Positions 51,630 through 61,221 of a stretch of DNA of 64,000 nucleotides are shown one piece after another. Below the pieces are notes generated by a model. That model worked only from the letters and a program-made list of their open reading frames with translations. It did no database searches and was not told where the DNA came from. The number at the start of each line of letters is the position of its first letter. The first letter of the stretch is position 1. Source of the DNA: Arthrobacter antibioticus (GTDB lineage: Bacteria > Actinomycetota > Actinomycetes > Actinomycetales > Micrococcaceae); the NCBI RefSeq assembly GCF_030063205.1, contig NZ_JASISQ010000003.1, forward strand, positions 401,209 through 465,208, in the 5' to 3' direction. A program made the position numbers and the translations under genes.

Positions 51630-52010
51630 CTATGCGTCGAAGTTGTCGGCAACCTTGCGCAGCGCTGCAGCAATCTTGCTCGCATCACCGTCAGGGTATT
51701 TGCCATTGGTCAAAGATCCTACAGAGTTTTCAAGCAGAGAAACCAGGTCCTGCACAATCGGGGCGAGGTCGCGTGCTGGCATGCGCTTGGCCTTCGCCAC
51801 TGAAGCGCTGCGGTCCAGGATTTTGGCTGCCATGGCTTGAGCGCCCTTGCGGCCATCGGCTACGCCAAACTCCATCCGCATGCCCGGCTTGATGTCGACT
51901 GCGTCAGCGGGAAGAGCATTGGCACGCAGGAAAACTTCGCGTCCGTCGTCGGCGGCAATAATGCCGAAACCCTTTTCATTGTCATACCACTTCACTTTGC
52001 CAATAGGCAC
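51630..52010 (-). CDS. Cold-shock-domain protein with C-terminal extension
   Basis: 126 residues. Residues 1-65 are a cold-shock domain (MPIGKVKWYDNEKGFGIIAA with RNP1-like KGFGII, DDGREVFLRANAL). The C-terminal 60 residues are helical (LAPIVQDLVSLLENSVGSLT, SKIAAALRKVADNFDA), an actinobacterial variant. Binds single-stranded nucleic acid. Start GTG with aaagggg upstream. In an operon with the DUF3027 gene. Confidence 0.9.
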   Translation of the reverse strand: MPIGKVKWYDNEKGFGIIAADDGREVFLRANALPADAVDIKPGMRMEFGVADGRKGAQAMAAKILDRSASVAKAKRMPARDLAPIVQDLVSLLENSVGSLTNGKYPDGDASKIAAALRKVADNFDA

Positions 52011-52210
52011 TTGCTTTACCCCTTTGGAGTCTCGTTGGCCGCAATCACGTTCGGTGGCCTGTGCGATTGAACTTCACCTTGCTCGCGCCAAGAAACTTAC
52101 GGCGGGCACCTGCAGTGAAACATCACACGATTCTACTTGCTCCTAGGTTACCGTGCCGGCAAAACCGCCGCGGCTTTGTGCCATATCTGTCCGCTGTTAG
52201 CGTTAACTCC

Positions 52211-52450
52211 ATGAACCCTCATTTTTCCGCCCCGCAAACCGTAAATCGCGGCTGGCAGATGTTCAACTACACGGCTATGGCGATGGCTTTTCTGGCATTG
52301 ATCGCGCTCATTGTGGTTTTGATCAGCAAATGGGCAGGCGGTGCACCGTGGCCCGGGTTCAACTGGATCGCCATGATCGCCTTGCCCACCGCATTTCTTA
52401 TGATGGGTGCCAGTGTCCTTCGCTCGGTGACCATTCGACGCAGACTCTGA
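52211..52450 (+). CDS. Small two-helix membrane protein
   Basis: 79 residues starting MNPHFSAPQTVNRGWQMFNY, with two membrane helices (MAMAFLALIALIVVLISKWA and WIAMIALPTAFLMMGASVLR) and a basic tail. No strong ribosome site. It is divergent from the cold-shock gene and 31 bases before the helicase-associated gene. Function unknown. Confidence 0.6.
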   Translation: MNPHFSAPQTVNRGWQMFNYTAMAMAFLALIALIVVLISKWAGGAPWPGFNWIAMIALPTAFLMMGASVLRSVTIRRRL

Positions 52451-52481
52451 CGTTTTCCCCGCACGTCATGAGCACGTCTTT

Positions 52482-54380
52482 ATGAGTACGCTGACCGCTT
52501 TCGCGGTTGAGTTGGCTGCGCGCAGTGACGCCGAACTGTGCCACCTGCTGCGTCTGCGCCCGGATGCAATGACCCCACCGGTTGCCACATTCGCTGACCT
52601 TGCCAGCAGGCTTTCAACCGCACACAGCGTGAATCTGGCGCTGGCGCAGCTGAACCTCCCGCACTTGCAAGTGCTGGCCGCCCTGCTCGCCGGCAAGAAT
52701 CCCAACGCCTATTCCGCATGGCTGCCAAGTTTGCATCGCCTTGCTCTGATCCTCTCCACTGCCGGGACGCAGGAGGGGGACAAGTACGACGGCGTGCGGC
52801 AGGACTTCCTGCCCCTCGCCGCAGTAGCGCCGGTCTTATGCGGAAGCACCTACGGCTCTACTCCCGGTTCTAGTCCCGGCCCGGACCTAGAAGGTCCCCT
52901 GCAATCATTGGCGCCTGTTTTTCCGCTACCAACAGTGCCGCTCAGTGCGCGGGACAACGCCTGTGGCAGTGCCATGGAAACCTTGTTGCGCAGCATAAGA
53001 ATACTCATAGAGTTAGCCCAGAAAACTCCTCTTGAGGCATTGCGAGGTGGTGGCGCCAGTGTGCGCACGGTGCGTAAAGTTTCAAGAGAACTTCTCTCTA
53101 ACGACCCGGCAGCGGGGTTTTACCTAGAACTGGCAGCCATGGCCGGTCTGATCACTTTTGACGCTGGCACCCTGAAATGGCAAGTGGCGGAGCATAATTG
53201 GCTGGAGCAGGACCGCGCCCAGCAGTGGCTTCAACTCGTTAAGCCATGGCTACACAGTCCCCGTCCAACCCTGCTGAACCCGCCACGCTGCGTCGATAAG
53301 GCTGCCAGCACGAGGCCTTTGACTGGAATGGCACACCTTTCGCCGATTTCCCAGAGTGCATCAATGCGCTTCACAGTTCTCTGCGCACTTTCCGCGCTGG
53401 CACCCATTATGAGCGCTGGGGCAGCCGCAGCCGACGGCAAAGCGCCCGTACCCACGCATGTAGCACTCCAGGAATACCTGCGGTGGCGCCATCCCCGCCG
53501 GTCAGTTGAAGTATGCGACCAACTCCCCGGCATCCTGGCCGAGCTAGAACTCCTGGGGCTTACTGGAGCGGGCGCACTGAGTGAGCCCGGACAGGCCGTG
53601 GCACTGTCAGATTGGGACGGTGCCAATGCGGCATTGGGGACGTTGCTGCCAGCTCCCATTGAACACTTCATCATTCAAGGCGATCTGACGGCTGTGGCTC
53701 CCGGTTTTCTAGCACCGGCCGTGGCGGCACAACTGAAATTACTGGCAGTCCCTGAGGGCCACGGTGCTGCCGGGATCTTTCGTTTTAGCCAAGCCTCCCT
53801 AGAGGGTGCAGTTTCTGCCGGGATGGATGAAGAAGCCATCCTTGGTTTCCTGCTGACGCATTCAAGTACAGCTGTGCCACAATCGTTGAGTTATCTGATT
53901 TCTGCCGCCGCACACGGCACAGCAGTGCCCCCGGGTTCCAGGCCGCTTTCCTCAGGAGCAACACACCAAGTGCCAGCGCAGGAAGCCGCCACAGCCGAGG
54001 ATGAAGAGAGCATCGCAGCACGGGTGGCCACCCAGATTGCACGTCTGCGCAGTCAGCCGCTCTTCTCCGTAGCAGGTGGTGGCGAGTCGGGACCAGCACT
54101 TGTCATGGAAGAATTGCGGCAGGCAATAGCGGCAGATGTTGACATCTGGCTGCAGATTGTCACCGCTGCCGGGGAACGTGAGAGGCTCCGGCTCCGTCCA
54201 CTCTCGCTTGTTGCTGGCACGCTAAGGACATTTCTGGCCGGCGGCACTACGGAGCGGCGCTTCAGTATTCATCGCATTATGGCAACGGAGCAAGCGGAAG
54301 AAGTGGCGGAACCGGAGCAACCCGAATCCTCCGATCCCGGTAAAGCGGGCCCACAAAGAAGGAGAGAGCAGCATGGCTGA
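52482..54380 (+). CDS. Helicase-associated winged-helix protein, partner of XPB
   Basis: 632 residues. Regularly found just upstream of bacterial XPB helicases in Actinobacteria. The C-terminal part carries the helicase C-terminal-associated domain (APIEHFIIQGDLTAVAPGFL, FRFSQASLEGAVSAGMDEEA ILGFL), and the N-terminal part has helical repeats. A loader or regulator role in DNA repair is inferred from the constant pairing. It overlaps the helicase gene by eight bases. Confidence 0.75.
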   Translation: MSTLTAFAVELAARSDAELCHLLRLRPDAMTPPVATFADLASRLSTAHSVNLALAQLNLPHLQVLAALLAGKNPNAYSAWLPSLHRLALILSTAGTQEGDKYDGVRQDFLPLAAVAPVLCGSTYGSTPGSSPGPDLEGPLQSLAPVFPLPTVPLSARDNACGSAMETLLRSIRILIELAQKTPLEALRGGGASVRTVRKVSRELLSNDPAAGFYLELAAMAGLITFDAGTLKWQVAEHNWLEQDRAQQWLQLVKPWLHSPRPTLLNPPRCVDKAASTRPLTGMAHLSPISQSASMRFTVLCALSALAPIMSAGAAAADGKAPVPTHVALQEYLRWRHPRRSVEVCDQLPGILAELELLGLTGAGALSEPGQAVALSDWDGANAALGTLLPAPIEHFIIQGDLTAVAPGFLAPAVAAQLKLLAVPEGHGAAGIFRFSQASLEGAVSAGMDEEAILGFLLTHSSTAVPQSLSYLISAAAHGTAVPPGSRPLSSGATHQVPAQEAATAEDEESIAARVATQIARLRSQPLFSVAGGGESGPALVMEELRQAIAADVDIWLQIVTAAGERERLRLRPLSLVAGTLRTFLAGGTTERRFSIHRIMATEQAEEVAEPEQPESSDPGKAGPQRRREQHG

Positions 54381-56037
54381 TGGCCCCTTGATTGTGCAAA
54401 GCGATAAAACAATTTTGCTGGAAGTGGCCCATCCGGATTCCACTGCCGCCCGTCACGCCATAGCCGCCTTTGCCGAGCTGGAACGCGCCCCGGAACACAT
54501 GCACAGCTACCGGATCACTCCCCTCGGGCTGTGGAACGCCAGAGCAGCAGGGCTCGATGCCGAACATGTTGTTGATACGCTGCTGAGCTACTCTCGCTAC
54601 CCGGTGCCACACGCTCTGCTCCTTGACGTTGCCGAGGTCATGGCACGTTACGGGCGGTTGCGGTTGGAAAAGGACGCCCATCATGGTCTTGTGCTGCGCA
54701 GCGAGGACGAGCTGATCCTGGCCGAGGTCTGCCATGTCAAGAAAGTTGCGTCTTTGCTTGGTGCCCGCATAGATCCACTGACAGTTGTGGTCCATGGGGC
54801 TGCACGCGGTGAGCTTAAGCAGCTGCTGCTCAAGGCCGGTTGGCCTGCCGAGGACCTGGCCGGCTACGTTGACGGTACTGCTCATTTGATTGCGTTGAAT
54901 GAAAATATGGAGCCCAACCCGTGGGCGCTGCGCCCATACCAACGTGTGGCAGTAGAGAATTTTTGGGCTGGCGGATCCGGTGTGGTGGTTTTGCCGTGTG
55001 GGGCAGGCAAAACGCTGGTGGGCGCCGCGGCCATGGCCGCTTCCGGTACCACCACACTGATCTTGGTGACCAATACGCTCTCGGCCCGGCAGTGGAAGGC
55101 TGAGCTGCTCAAACGCACAACGTTGACTGAGTCAGAAATTGGCGAGTATTCCGGTGCTGTTAAAGAATTACGCCCTGTCACGATCGCCACCTACCAGGTC
55201 CTGACAACCAAGCGCAATGGCACCTACCCGCATATGAACCTTCTCAATGACAATAACTGGGGTTTGTTGATCTATGACGAGGTTCATCTGCTGCCCGCCC
55301 CGATCTTCCGTATGACCGCTGAGCTGCAGGCGCGCCGCAGGCTGGGACTGACGGCCACCTTGGTGCGTGAAGATGGCCGCGAGGGCGAAGTTTTCGCACT
55401 GATCGGGCCCAAACGCTATGACGCCCCGTGGAAGGAAATCGAGGCGCAGGGCTATATTGCCCCGGCCGACTGTGTTGAGGTTCGTGTGGATCTGGCCCGT
55501 TCGGAGCGGTTGGCTTACGCTACGGCGGACGACGGCGGGAAGTACCGTTTGTGTGCCACCTCGCTGGCTAAATCTGTGGTTGCCCAGCAACTGGTTGCCG
55601 CCCATGAGGGAGAGCAGATTTTAGTGATCGGGCAGTACATTAACCAGCTTGATGAGCTGGCTGCTCGTCTGGCCGCACCACTGATCAAGGGCACAACCGA
55701 CGTCAAGGAGCGGGAGCGGCTTTTCGCGGAGTTCCGGGCAGGGCGGCTATCAACTCTTGTGGTGTCCAAGGTGGCGAATTTTTCCATCGACCTGCCAGAG
55801 GCCTCCGTTGCCATTCAGGTCTCCGGGGCGTTCGGCTCCCGGCAGGAGGAGGCCCAGCGATTGGGTCGGCTCATGCGCCCTAAAGCTGATGGACGCACAG
55901 CGCGGTTTTACACCCTGGTGGCCCGCGACACTGTGGACGCCGATTTCGCCGCGAAGCGTCAGCGTTTCCTGGCCGAGCAAGGCTATGCGTACCGCATCAT
56001 GGACGCCAAGGACGCCGCCTCCCCTCCGCCCCCCTAA
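54373..56037 (+). CDS. XPB/Ssl2-type DNA repair helicase
   Basis: 554 residues, SF2 helicase of the bacterial XPB group (3'-5' unwinding, nucleotide-excision-repair related). An N-terminal damage-recognition-like region precedes motif I VLPCGAGKTLVGAAAMAASG, Ia TNTLSARQWKAELLKR, II GLLIYDEVHLLP, III LGLTATLVREDGREGEVFAL, V VVSKVANFSIDLPEASVAIQ and VI GSRQEEAQRLGRLMRPKADG. Co-translated with the upstream partner gene. Confidence 0.92.
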   Translation: MADGPLIVQSDKTILLEVAHPDSTAARHAIAAFAELERAPEHMHSYRITPLGLWNARAAGLDAEHVVDTLLSYSRYPVPHALLLDVAEVMARYGRLRLEKDAHHGLVLRSEDELILAEVCHVKKVASLLGARIDPLTVVVHGAARGELKQLLLKAGWPAEDLAGYVDGTAHLIALNENMEPNPWALRPYQRVAVENFWAGGSGVVVLPCGAGKTLVGAAAMAASGTTTLILVTNTLSARQWKAELLKRTTLTESEIGEYSGAVKELRPVTIATYQVLTTKRNGTYPHMNLLNDNNWGLLIYDEVHLLPAPIFRMTAELQARRRLGLTATLVREDGREGEVFALIGPKRYDAPWKEIEAQGYIAPADCVEVRVDLARSERLAYATADDGGKYRLCATSLAKSVVAQQLVAAHEGEQILVIGQYINQLDELAARLAAPLIKGTTDVKERERLFAEFRAGRLSTLVVSKVANFSIDLPEASVAIQVSGAFGSRQEEAQRLGRLMRPKADGRTARFYTLVARDTVDADFAAKRQRFLAEQGYAYRIMDAKDAASPPPP

Positions 56038-56044
56038 CCACCAT

Positions 56045-56140
56045 CGCTCGCTCATTTAACGTGGACTTTCCCCCATCCCTCGCTCACATAAAGCGCACTT
56101 ATTTCTAACGCTCGCTCACTAACTGCACCCCGCTAACTGC
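56045..56140. repeat. Short tandem array, 32-bp period, second locus
   Basis: Heads CGCTCGCTCA (56045), CCCTCGCTCA (56077) and CGCTCGCTCA (56109) are exactly 32 bp apart, as at 22377-22441. The 22-base parts between heads differ between units here but keep the pattern of an A-rich step then a T run. It lies directly after the XPB stop. Confidence 0.65.
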
Positions 56141-56214
56141 ACACTGTGCCGGCACGCTCCACAAGAGTAGGATCGAGAAAAGCCGAGGTTCCCGGGAGAG
56201 TAAGAGGTACCCGG

Positions 56215-56230
56215 TTCCAGAATTCTGGAA
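56215..56230. promoter_or_regulatory. 16-bp perfect palindrome over the methyltransferase ribosome site
   Basis: ttccagaattctggaa is a perfect palindrome ending seven bases before the ATG at 56237 and overlapping the ribosome site ggaagggg. It may be an operator, or an RNA hairpin that restricts translation. Confidence 0.5.
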
Positions 56231-56236
56231 GGGGCC

Positions 56237-57028
56237 ATGAAATACGAAGAGTCCGTTGCCGCACACTACGCGCACGGCAACGTTGAAGAGCGGCTACTGG
56301 GCATGATCCGGGCCGCGGGCGGGGACACTAGAAACTTTTCCCAAGCCGATCTGCACGGCGCGGACCAACTTCATATTGGCGGCTCCGCAGCTACCGCACG
56401 GATCGCAGCCCGCGCAGGCATTTACGCAGGAAGCCGTGTCATTGATCTGGGCTCCGGCATTGGGGCAGTGTCCAGGTACCTAGCCCAAGAATTCGGTGCC
56501 ACTGTCCATGGAATTGATCTGACGCCACAATTTGTTGCCACAGCCCGCTCCCTGACCGAACGCACAGGGTTGTCCGCCCATGTGACATTTAGTCAGGGCA
56601 GTATCTTGGCTCTGCCTTTCGAAAATGGGAGCTTTGATGCGGCGCTCATGGTGCATGTGGGAATGAACATCCCCGCCAAAGACAAGGTCTTTGCAGAGGC
56701 TGCGCGTGTTCTGCGCCCCGGCGGCGTTTTGGCGCTCTACGACATCATGCTTCTGGGAGGGGACGTGGAAGAGTATCCACTGCCATGGGCCACAACTGCA
56801 GATACCTCGTTTATACAACCACCCCTTGCCTACAGCGATGCGCTGGCACAGGCTGGATTCAGCGTGGATGTTGAAGCGAAACCCTTAGCCGAAGGCATTG
56901 AGTTTCTGCAGGGAGTTTTGAGCGTTGGCGGACCTCCCGGTCTGGAGGGGGCCGCCTTGGTCAATCTGCTGGCCGGCTTTGAATCGGGATTGCTGGGACC
57001 CGTGGAAATCTACGCCCATCTTCCCTGA
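56237..57028 (+). CDS. SAM-dependent methyltransferase
   Basis: 263 residues, class I methyltransferase fold. SAM-binding motif I VIDLGSGIGAVSRYLAQEFG, then VHGIDLTPQFVATA, motif IV GSFDAALMVHVGMNI and post-motif VLRPGGVLALYDIML. The N-terminal YEESVAAHYAHGNVEERLLG and the overall pattern resemble small-molecule (glycine/sarcosine or ubiquinone-like) methyltransferases. Substrate unknown. RBS ggaagggg. Confidence 0.8.
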   Translation: MKYEESVAAHYAHGNVEERLLGMIRAAGGDTRNFSQADLHGADQLHIGGSAATARIAARAGIYAGSRVIDLGSGIGAVSRYLAQEFGATVHGIDLTPQFVATARSLTERTGLSAHVTFSQGSILALPFENGSFDAALMVHVGMNIPAKDKVFAEAARVLRPGGVLALYDIMLLGGDVEEYPLPWATTADTSFIQPPLAYSDALAQAGFSVDVEAKPLAEGIEFLQGVLSVGGPPGLEGAALVNLLAGFESGLLGPVEIYAHLP

Positions 57029-57082
57029 GCTCCACGCGTCAAAGCCGGCACCATCATCTGGATGGGCCACATTTAGCGGGGT

Positions 57083-58537
57083 TCACACTGACAGTGAGTG
57101 TTCCCCGTTCACGCCAGCAGCCCATGCCTGGTGCAGAGCGGTGAGTTCGGCTACCAAGGCAGGCTCGGCGTCGTGCAAGTTAGTGGTTTCTGCTGGATCG
57201 ACTGCCAGATTACACAGGAAGTAACCGCTGCCAGGTTCGGCACGCTCAACATCCCGGATGGCGTCTGCCACCGGCGATCCCGGCTCCACCCACTGCAGCT
57301 TCCAGTCGCCTTTACGCACCGACCATTGCCAGCCGCAATCCCAATGAAGAGCTTCGTGCCCGCCCTGCAGGAAACCTTGTGAATCACTCATACCTGCTTC
57401 ACAGGATGCGCCCAGCAAATCCCGGCCCAGCAAATCCCGCCCGTCGCAGTGGGCGTACACGGCAGGGTCCGCCCCAGCAGCCGCGAGCGCCGTAGGCACA
57501 ATATCCATGGCACTGGTGAGGCCAGCATGAGTGGTGCCTGCGCGAACATTGTTGGGCCAACGGAGAATAAACGGCACCCGCACTCCGCCTTCCCACAGCG
57601 TGTATTTAGTGCCGCGCAGAGGCAAATTGACTCCGTAGTTGCAGGTGGAACCACCATTGTCCGTCAGGTATATGACGATCGTGTCTTCGGCAAGCCCCAA
57701 CTCATCAAGCTGGTCCAGTATCAGCCCGATCTGCCCATCCATCAATTCCAGCTGAGCCAGGTAATACGCTCTACCATTTTCCAGGTGGGGACTGATGGCG
57801 CCGTCGTACCAGTCAAGGTACTGACTTGCTCCGGGATTCCAATCTTCATAGGCTGGCAGCCCGCGTTTCTTTAGTTCATCCGCAGGTAGCTGCCAGCAAA
57901 AGTTGTGGACGGCGTTGAACGCAACAGTTGCCAGAAACGGTTTGTTGGCATGTTCAGCCACGAACTCCCGGGTACGTTCGCCAATGGCATCGGTGAGGAA
58001 GCCTTCCAACTCTTGGGGTTCCTCACCATTCCACAGTGGCTGGACAGCCATGGGACCTGCCGCCTCACCATACTCATCAACGGCTTCTTCTGAGTGGTGC
58101 AGGTAATTGAGCCGGCCCATGGATTCCCCGGCGAGGCCGTAGAACGATTCGTCATAACCATGCTGGGGCGGAGTGCCGCGGTCCCCATGATGTTCGGTGC
58201 CATAGTGCACTTTGCCGAAGTAGCCGGTGGTGTAATCCTGTGCCCGCATCAGTTCGGCAATAGTTGGCACATTGGCTGGCGAAATCTCGGAATCGGTGAA
58301 CCACCGAGCACCCCAGCGCTGCTGATAGCTGCCCGCCGCCAACCCCGCCCTCGACGGGGAGCAAATGGGTGCCGTGACGTAGGCATTGCTGCAGGAGACC
58401 CCTTCTGCTGCCAGTCGGTCAAGGGCCGGAGTGCTCACATCAGCTTGCACGCCCAGAATGGAACGGTCGGCATAGCCGTGGTCATCGGAGATGATGATCA
58501 TGATGTTGGGCTGGCGCTGTGCATTCTTGGACGGCAT
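57083..58537 (-). CDS. Sulfatase (arylsulfatase family), first copy
   Basis: 484 residues. Hydrolyses sulfate esters. N-terminal metal site NIMIIISDDHGYADRSILGV; signature APICSPSRAGLAAGSYQQRW, with Cys59 in CSPSR to be converted to formylglycine. Further metal site TIVIYLTDNGGSTCNYGVNL. No signal peptide, so it probably acts on imported oligosaccharides. Start ATG with aagga upstream; 41 bases downstream of the TIM-barrel gene, forming an operon. Confidence 0.9.
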   Translation of the reverse strand: MPSKNAQRQPNIMIIISDDHGYADRSILGVQADVSTPALDRLAAEGVSCSNAYVTAPICSPSRAGLAAGSYQQRWGARWFTDSEISPANVPTIAELMRAQDYTTGYFGKVHYGTEHHGDRGTPPQHGYDESFYGLAGESMGRLNYLHHSEEAVDEYGEAAGPMAVQPLWNGEEPQELEGFLTDAIGERTREFVAEHANKPFLATVAFNAVHNFCWQLPADELKKRGLPAYEDWNPGASQYLDWYDGAISPHLENGRAYYLAQLELMDGQIGLILDQLDELGLAEDTIVIYLTDNGGSTCNYGVNLPLRGTKYTLWEGGVRVPFILRWPNNVRAGTTHAGLTSAMDIVPTALAAAGADPAVYAHCDGRDLLGRDLLGASCEAGMSDSQGFLQGGHEALHWDCGWQWSVRKGDWKLQWVEPGSPVADAIRDVERAEPGSGYFLCNLAVDPAETTNLHDAEPALVAELTALHQAWAAGVNGEHSLSV

Positions 58538-58578
58538 GAAAAAATCCTTAGTTCGGGTGCGATTCTGTCCGGCTAAAA

Positions 58579-59532
58579 CTACTTGCTGTTTTGATTCTCA
58601 GGTTCGGCCAGTGCCGTCTTAAGCGAGGCCAGCGCAGTGGAGACGTGGGGTAGCTCCGGATACCAGGCACGCTCCCACTCAAGTGAAATCCACGGGTCCG
58701 AATTTCCGTGATCTGAAGCGATCTTCTGCGCCAGGGCGTGCATGGCAGCCAGAGGAAGCTCGCCCTCCCCCGGCAGCGTGAGCGTAACTGTGTGCGAGCC
58801 CGGTTGCCGCACCCCATCCTTGAACTGGGCATAGGCCAGCCAATCGGTCAGCAGCGAGGCAGTCACCTCCGGCGCTTCGTCATACCGCCAAGGGTGCATG
58901 AGATCCCAAATGACCCCAACCGGCGCAGCGGCATCCACGTGGGCCAATATTCGGCAAACATCTGCAGCACGAGGGTGCGAATCGTGCGTCTCCAACAAAA
59001 TTTTTACCCCGCATGCTGTGGCATGGCTGGCCGCAGCATTGAGCCGGCGTGCACCACGGAGATCCGCAGCAGCCATTTCAGGAGAAGGTTCGACCCCTCG
59101 CTGTGTGGGCTCCAGACCTGCACCGGGAAACACCCGCAGTTGGGCGCACTGTCCTTGCCCTGGGTTTTGGGCAGAAAGCTCTGCGGCATGGTCGACGGCG
59201 GCCAGTAGTTCCGCGAGCACCGGATCGTTCGCGCCGTCCTCACCGAAAGTACCGTCCTCACCGGAAGGACCGGCCTCACCAGAAGTACCGTTGCCGGAGG
59301 TACCTGTGGGTGCACAAATGCGGAGGTAGCTAGCCAGCGCAAGTACCGTCAGGCCGGCGTCGGCCAGCTCGGTGGCCAAAGCCGCTCGCTGGGCCGCATC
59401 CATCTGCGGATACACAAACTCGCCCGCCGCCGCGCGCAGCTCAAGTCCGGTGGCTCCGGCGTTGTGGGCTGTGGCAATAACTTGGGCAAGGGAATCCCCT
59501 GGGCAGCCCAGGGTGGAGAACGCCAATGGCAT
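58579..59532 (-). CDS. Sugar-isomerase-like TIM-barrel protein
   Basis: 317 residues from ATG 59532 (MPLAFSTLGCPGDSLAQVIA), set by the site aaaggtgcatc. AP-endonuclease-2/xylose-isomerase-like barrel: GATGLELRAAAGEFV, KILLETHDSHPRAADVCRIL (metal Glu and His), GVIWDLMHPWRY, YAQFKDG and DPWISLEWERAW (metal Glu). Likely a sugar epimerase or isomerase for the glycan released by the neighbouring enzymes. An insertion made of 18-bp DNA repeats encodes a Gly/Ser/Glu-rich loop near residues 95-120. Confidence 0.8.
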   Translation of the reverse strand: MPLAFSTLGCPGDSLAQVIATAHNAGATGLELRAAAGEFVYPQMDAAQRAALATELADAGLTVLALASYLRICAPTGTSGNGTSGEAGPSGEDGTFGEDGANDPVLAELLAAVDHAAELSAQNPGQGQCAQLRVFPGAGLEPTQRGVEPSPEMAAADLRGARRLNAAASHATACGVKILLETHDSHPRAADVCRILAHVDAAAPVGVIWDLMHPWRYDEAPEVTASLLTDWLAYAQFKDGVRQPGSHTVTLTLPGEGELPLAAMHALAQKIASDHGNSDPWISLEWERAWYPELPHVSTALASLKTALAEPENQNSK

Positions 59533-59575
59533 GATGCACCTTTCAATGGGTTGCGGGTCTTGTTCAAGAATAGTC

Positions 59576-59591
59576 TGGAAAACGCTTTCCA
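59576..59591. promoter_or_regulatory. LacI-type operator
   Basis: tggaaaacgctttcca is a near-perfect palindrome with the central CG typical of LacI/GalR-family operators. It lies 44 bp upstream of the TIM-barrel gene start and in the divergent region with the second sulfatase. No LacI-type gene is in the window. Confidence 0.6.
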
Positions 59592-59642
59592 TCAATGTTA
59601 GAAGCTAAGAAAAAGAACCTGAAGTACCCCTTGAGTCCTCCC

Positions 59643-59671
59643 GTGGAACACTGATATGACTAGTGTTCCAC
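59643..59671. promoter_or_regulatory. Second palindromic operator before sulfatase 2
   Basis: gtggaacact (59643-59652) and agtgttccac (59662-59671) are perfect 10-bp arms with a nine-base spacer, ending 15 bp before the ATG of the second sulfatase. The spacing fits a dimeric repressor, different from the LacI-type box nearby. Confidence 0.55.
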
Positions 59672-59686
59672 GTCGTAAGAGGAGCA

Positions 59687-61156
59687 ATGATGACCGGTTC
59701 GTCAACCAAACTGTCCACGTCGCCCAATATTGTTTTTATCCTTAGTGATGACCAAGGACCTTGGGCACTGGGTTGCGCTGGCAACGAGGATATTCATACC
59801 CCGGTTCTTGATGCTTTGGCATCCGAAGGCACCCGCTTGGAGAACTTCTTTTGCGTCTCACCGGTCTGCTCCCCCGCCCGTGCCAGCCTCATGACCGGGC
59901 AGATCCCGTCAAGACACGGTGTGCACGACTATCTCACCGGGATTGAAGTGGGCGCCCAAGCGCCGGATTACCTGGCGGGCCAACAGATCTTCACCGACGT
60001 GTTGGCTGATAACGGCTACCGGATGGGGCTCTCGGGCAAGTGGCATTTGGGGGCCAATGACGCCCCCCGTAAAGGTTTTGTGCACTGGTATGGGCTTGAA
60101 GGCGGCGGCAGCCCCTACACCGGCGCCACCATGTACCGTAACGGCGAGCGCGAAGAAACCAGCACCTACCTCACGGATGCCATCACCGAGGATGCGCACG
60201 CGTTCCTGGACCGGGAGGCCGCCCGGGATGAACCGTTCTTTTTGGCCATCAACTACACGGCCCCCCACAAGCCGTGGAAAGGCCAGCACCCCAAGGAATT
60301 TGAGGATCTCTACGCCGATTGTGCCTTTGCCAGCTGCCCGCAGGAGGAGCCGCATCCGTGGCAGCCCACAGTGGATGGGGTGGCTGTTGGCGGGGAACCG
60401 GATGTGCGCGCTGCGTTGGTTGGGTATTTTGCAGCCGTCAGCGCCATGGATGCTGCCATCGGTGATGTCACAGACCATCTGGAGCGTCTGGGCGTGCGCG
60501 AGAATACGCTGATTGTTTTCAGCAGCGACAACGGCTTTAACGCCGGCCATCACGGGGTGTGGGGCAAGGGCAATGGCACCTTCCCACAAAATATGTACGA
60601 TTCCTCCGTGAAGGTCCCTGCCATTTTCAACTGGCCCGGCCACATCACCGCCCAGCAAGTCCGCGCGGAGCTGCTCTCGGCGTACGACTTCGCCGCCACC
60701 ATTTTGGCGCTGGTGGGGCTGGACCCAACGCCTTTTGAAACCGGCCCGGGACGCTCCTTTGCCCCGCTTTTGGAGCTCAGCGCCGATGACGTGGCGAGTT
60801 CGGCGGCGCGTGCGGATTCCGCCGTCGTGGTTTATGACGAGTACGGGCCCGTACGGATGATCCGTACGCAGGACCGCAAGTATGTCCATCGCCACCCCCA
60901 CGGTCCGCATGAGCTCTACGATCTAGCCGCAGATCCCGGCGAGCGTGTGAACTTGATGGACGACGCCGAACCCCACCCCGCGCTGGCAGGTTTGCGTTCG
61001 CGCATGGCTGGCTGGTTCGCACAGCACGGTGTGCCAGAGTTTGATGGTGCTGCGCTGGCCGTTGCCGGAGCCGGCCAGCACAGCCCACTGGCATTCCCCG
61101 AGGGAAGCCCGGATCCGCTGGGTGCTTTCAACGCACCTTTTTGGGACGGAGCCTAG
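59687..61156 (+). CDS. Sulfatase (arylsulfatase family), second copy
   Basis: 489 residues from ATG 59687, with aggagc upstream. Metal site SPNIVFILSDDQGPWALGCA, signature VSPVCSPARASLMTGQIPSR with Cys61 as the formylglycine precursor, NTLIVFSSDNGFNAGHHGVW as the second metal site. It differs clearly from the first sulfatase (CSPAR versus CSPSR contexts), suggesting different linkage or position specificity. No signal peptide. Divergent from the TIM-barrel/sulfatase operon. Confidence 0.9.
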   Translation: MMTGSSTKLSTSPNIVFILSDDQGPWALGCAGNEDIHTPVLDALASEGTRLENFFCVSPVCSPARASLMTGQIPSRHGVHDYLTGIEVGAQAPDYLAGQQIFTDVLADNGYRMGLSGKWHLGANDAPRKGFVHWYGLEGGGSPYTGATMYRNGEREETSTYLTDAITEDAHAFLDREAARDEPFFLAINYTAPHKPWKGQHPKEFEDLYADCAFASCPQEEPHPWQPTVDGVAVGGEPDVRAALVGYFAAVSAMDAAIGDVTDHLERLGVRENTLIVFSSDNGFNAGHHGVWGKGNGTFPQNMYDSSVKVPAIFNWPGHITAQQVRAELLSAYDFAATILALVGLDPTPFETGPGRSFAPLLELSADDVASSAARADSAVVVYDEYGPVRMIRTQDRKYVHRHPHGPHELYDLAADPGERVNLMDDAEPHPALAGLRSRMAGWFAQHGVPEFDGAALAVAGAGQHSPLAFPEGSPDPLGAFNAPFWDGA

Positions 61157-61221
61157 GCCCCCTGGTTCAACCCGGTGTCAGGGTTATAGCAGGGGGGCGC
61201 TCGGGGTCCCGGCAACCCTTC

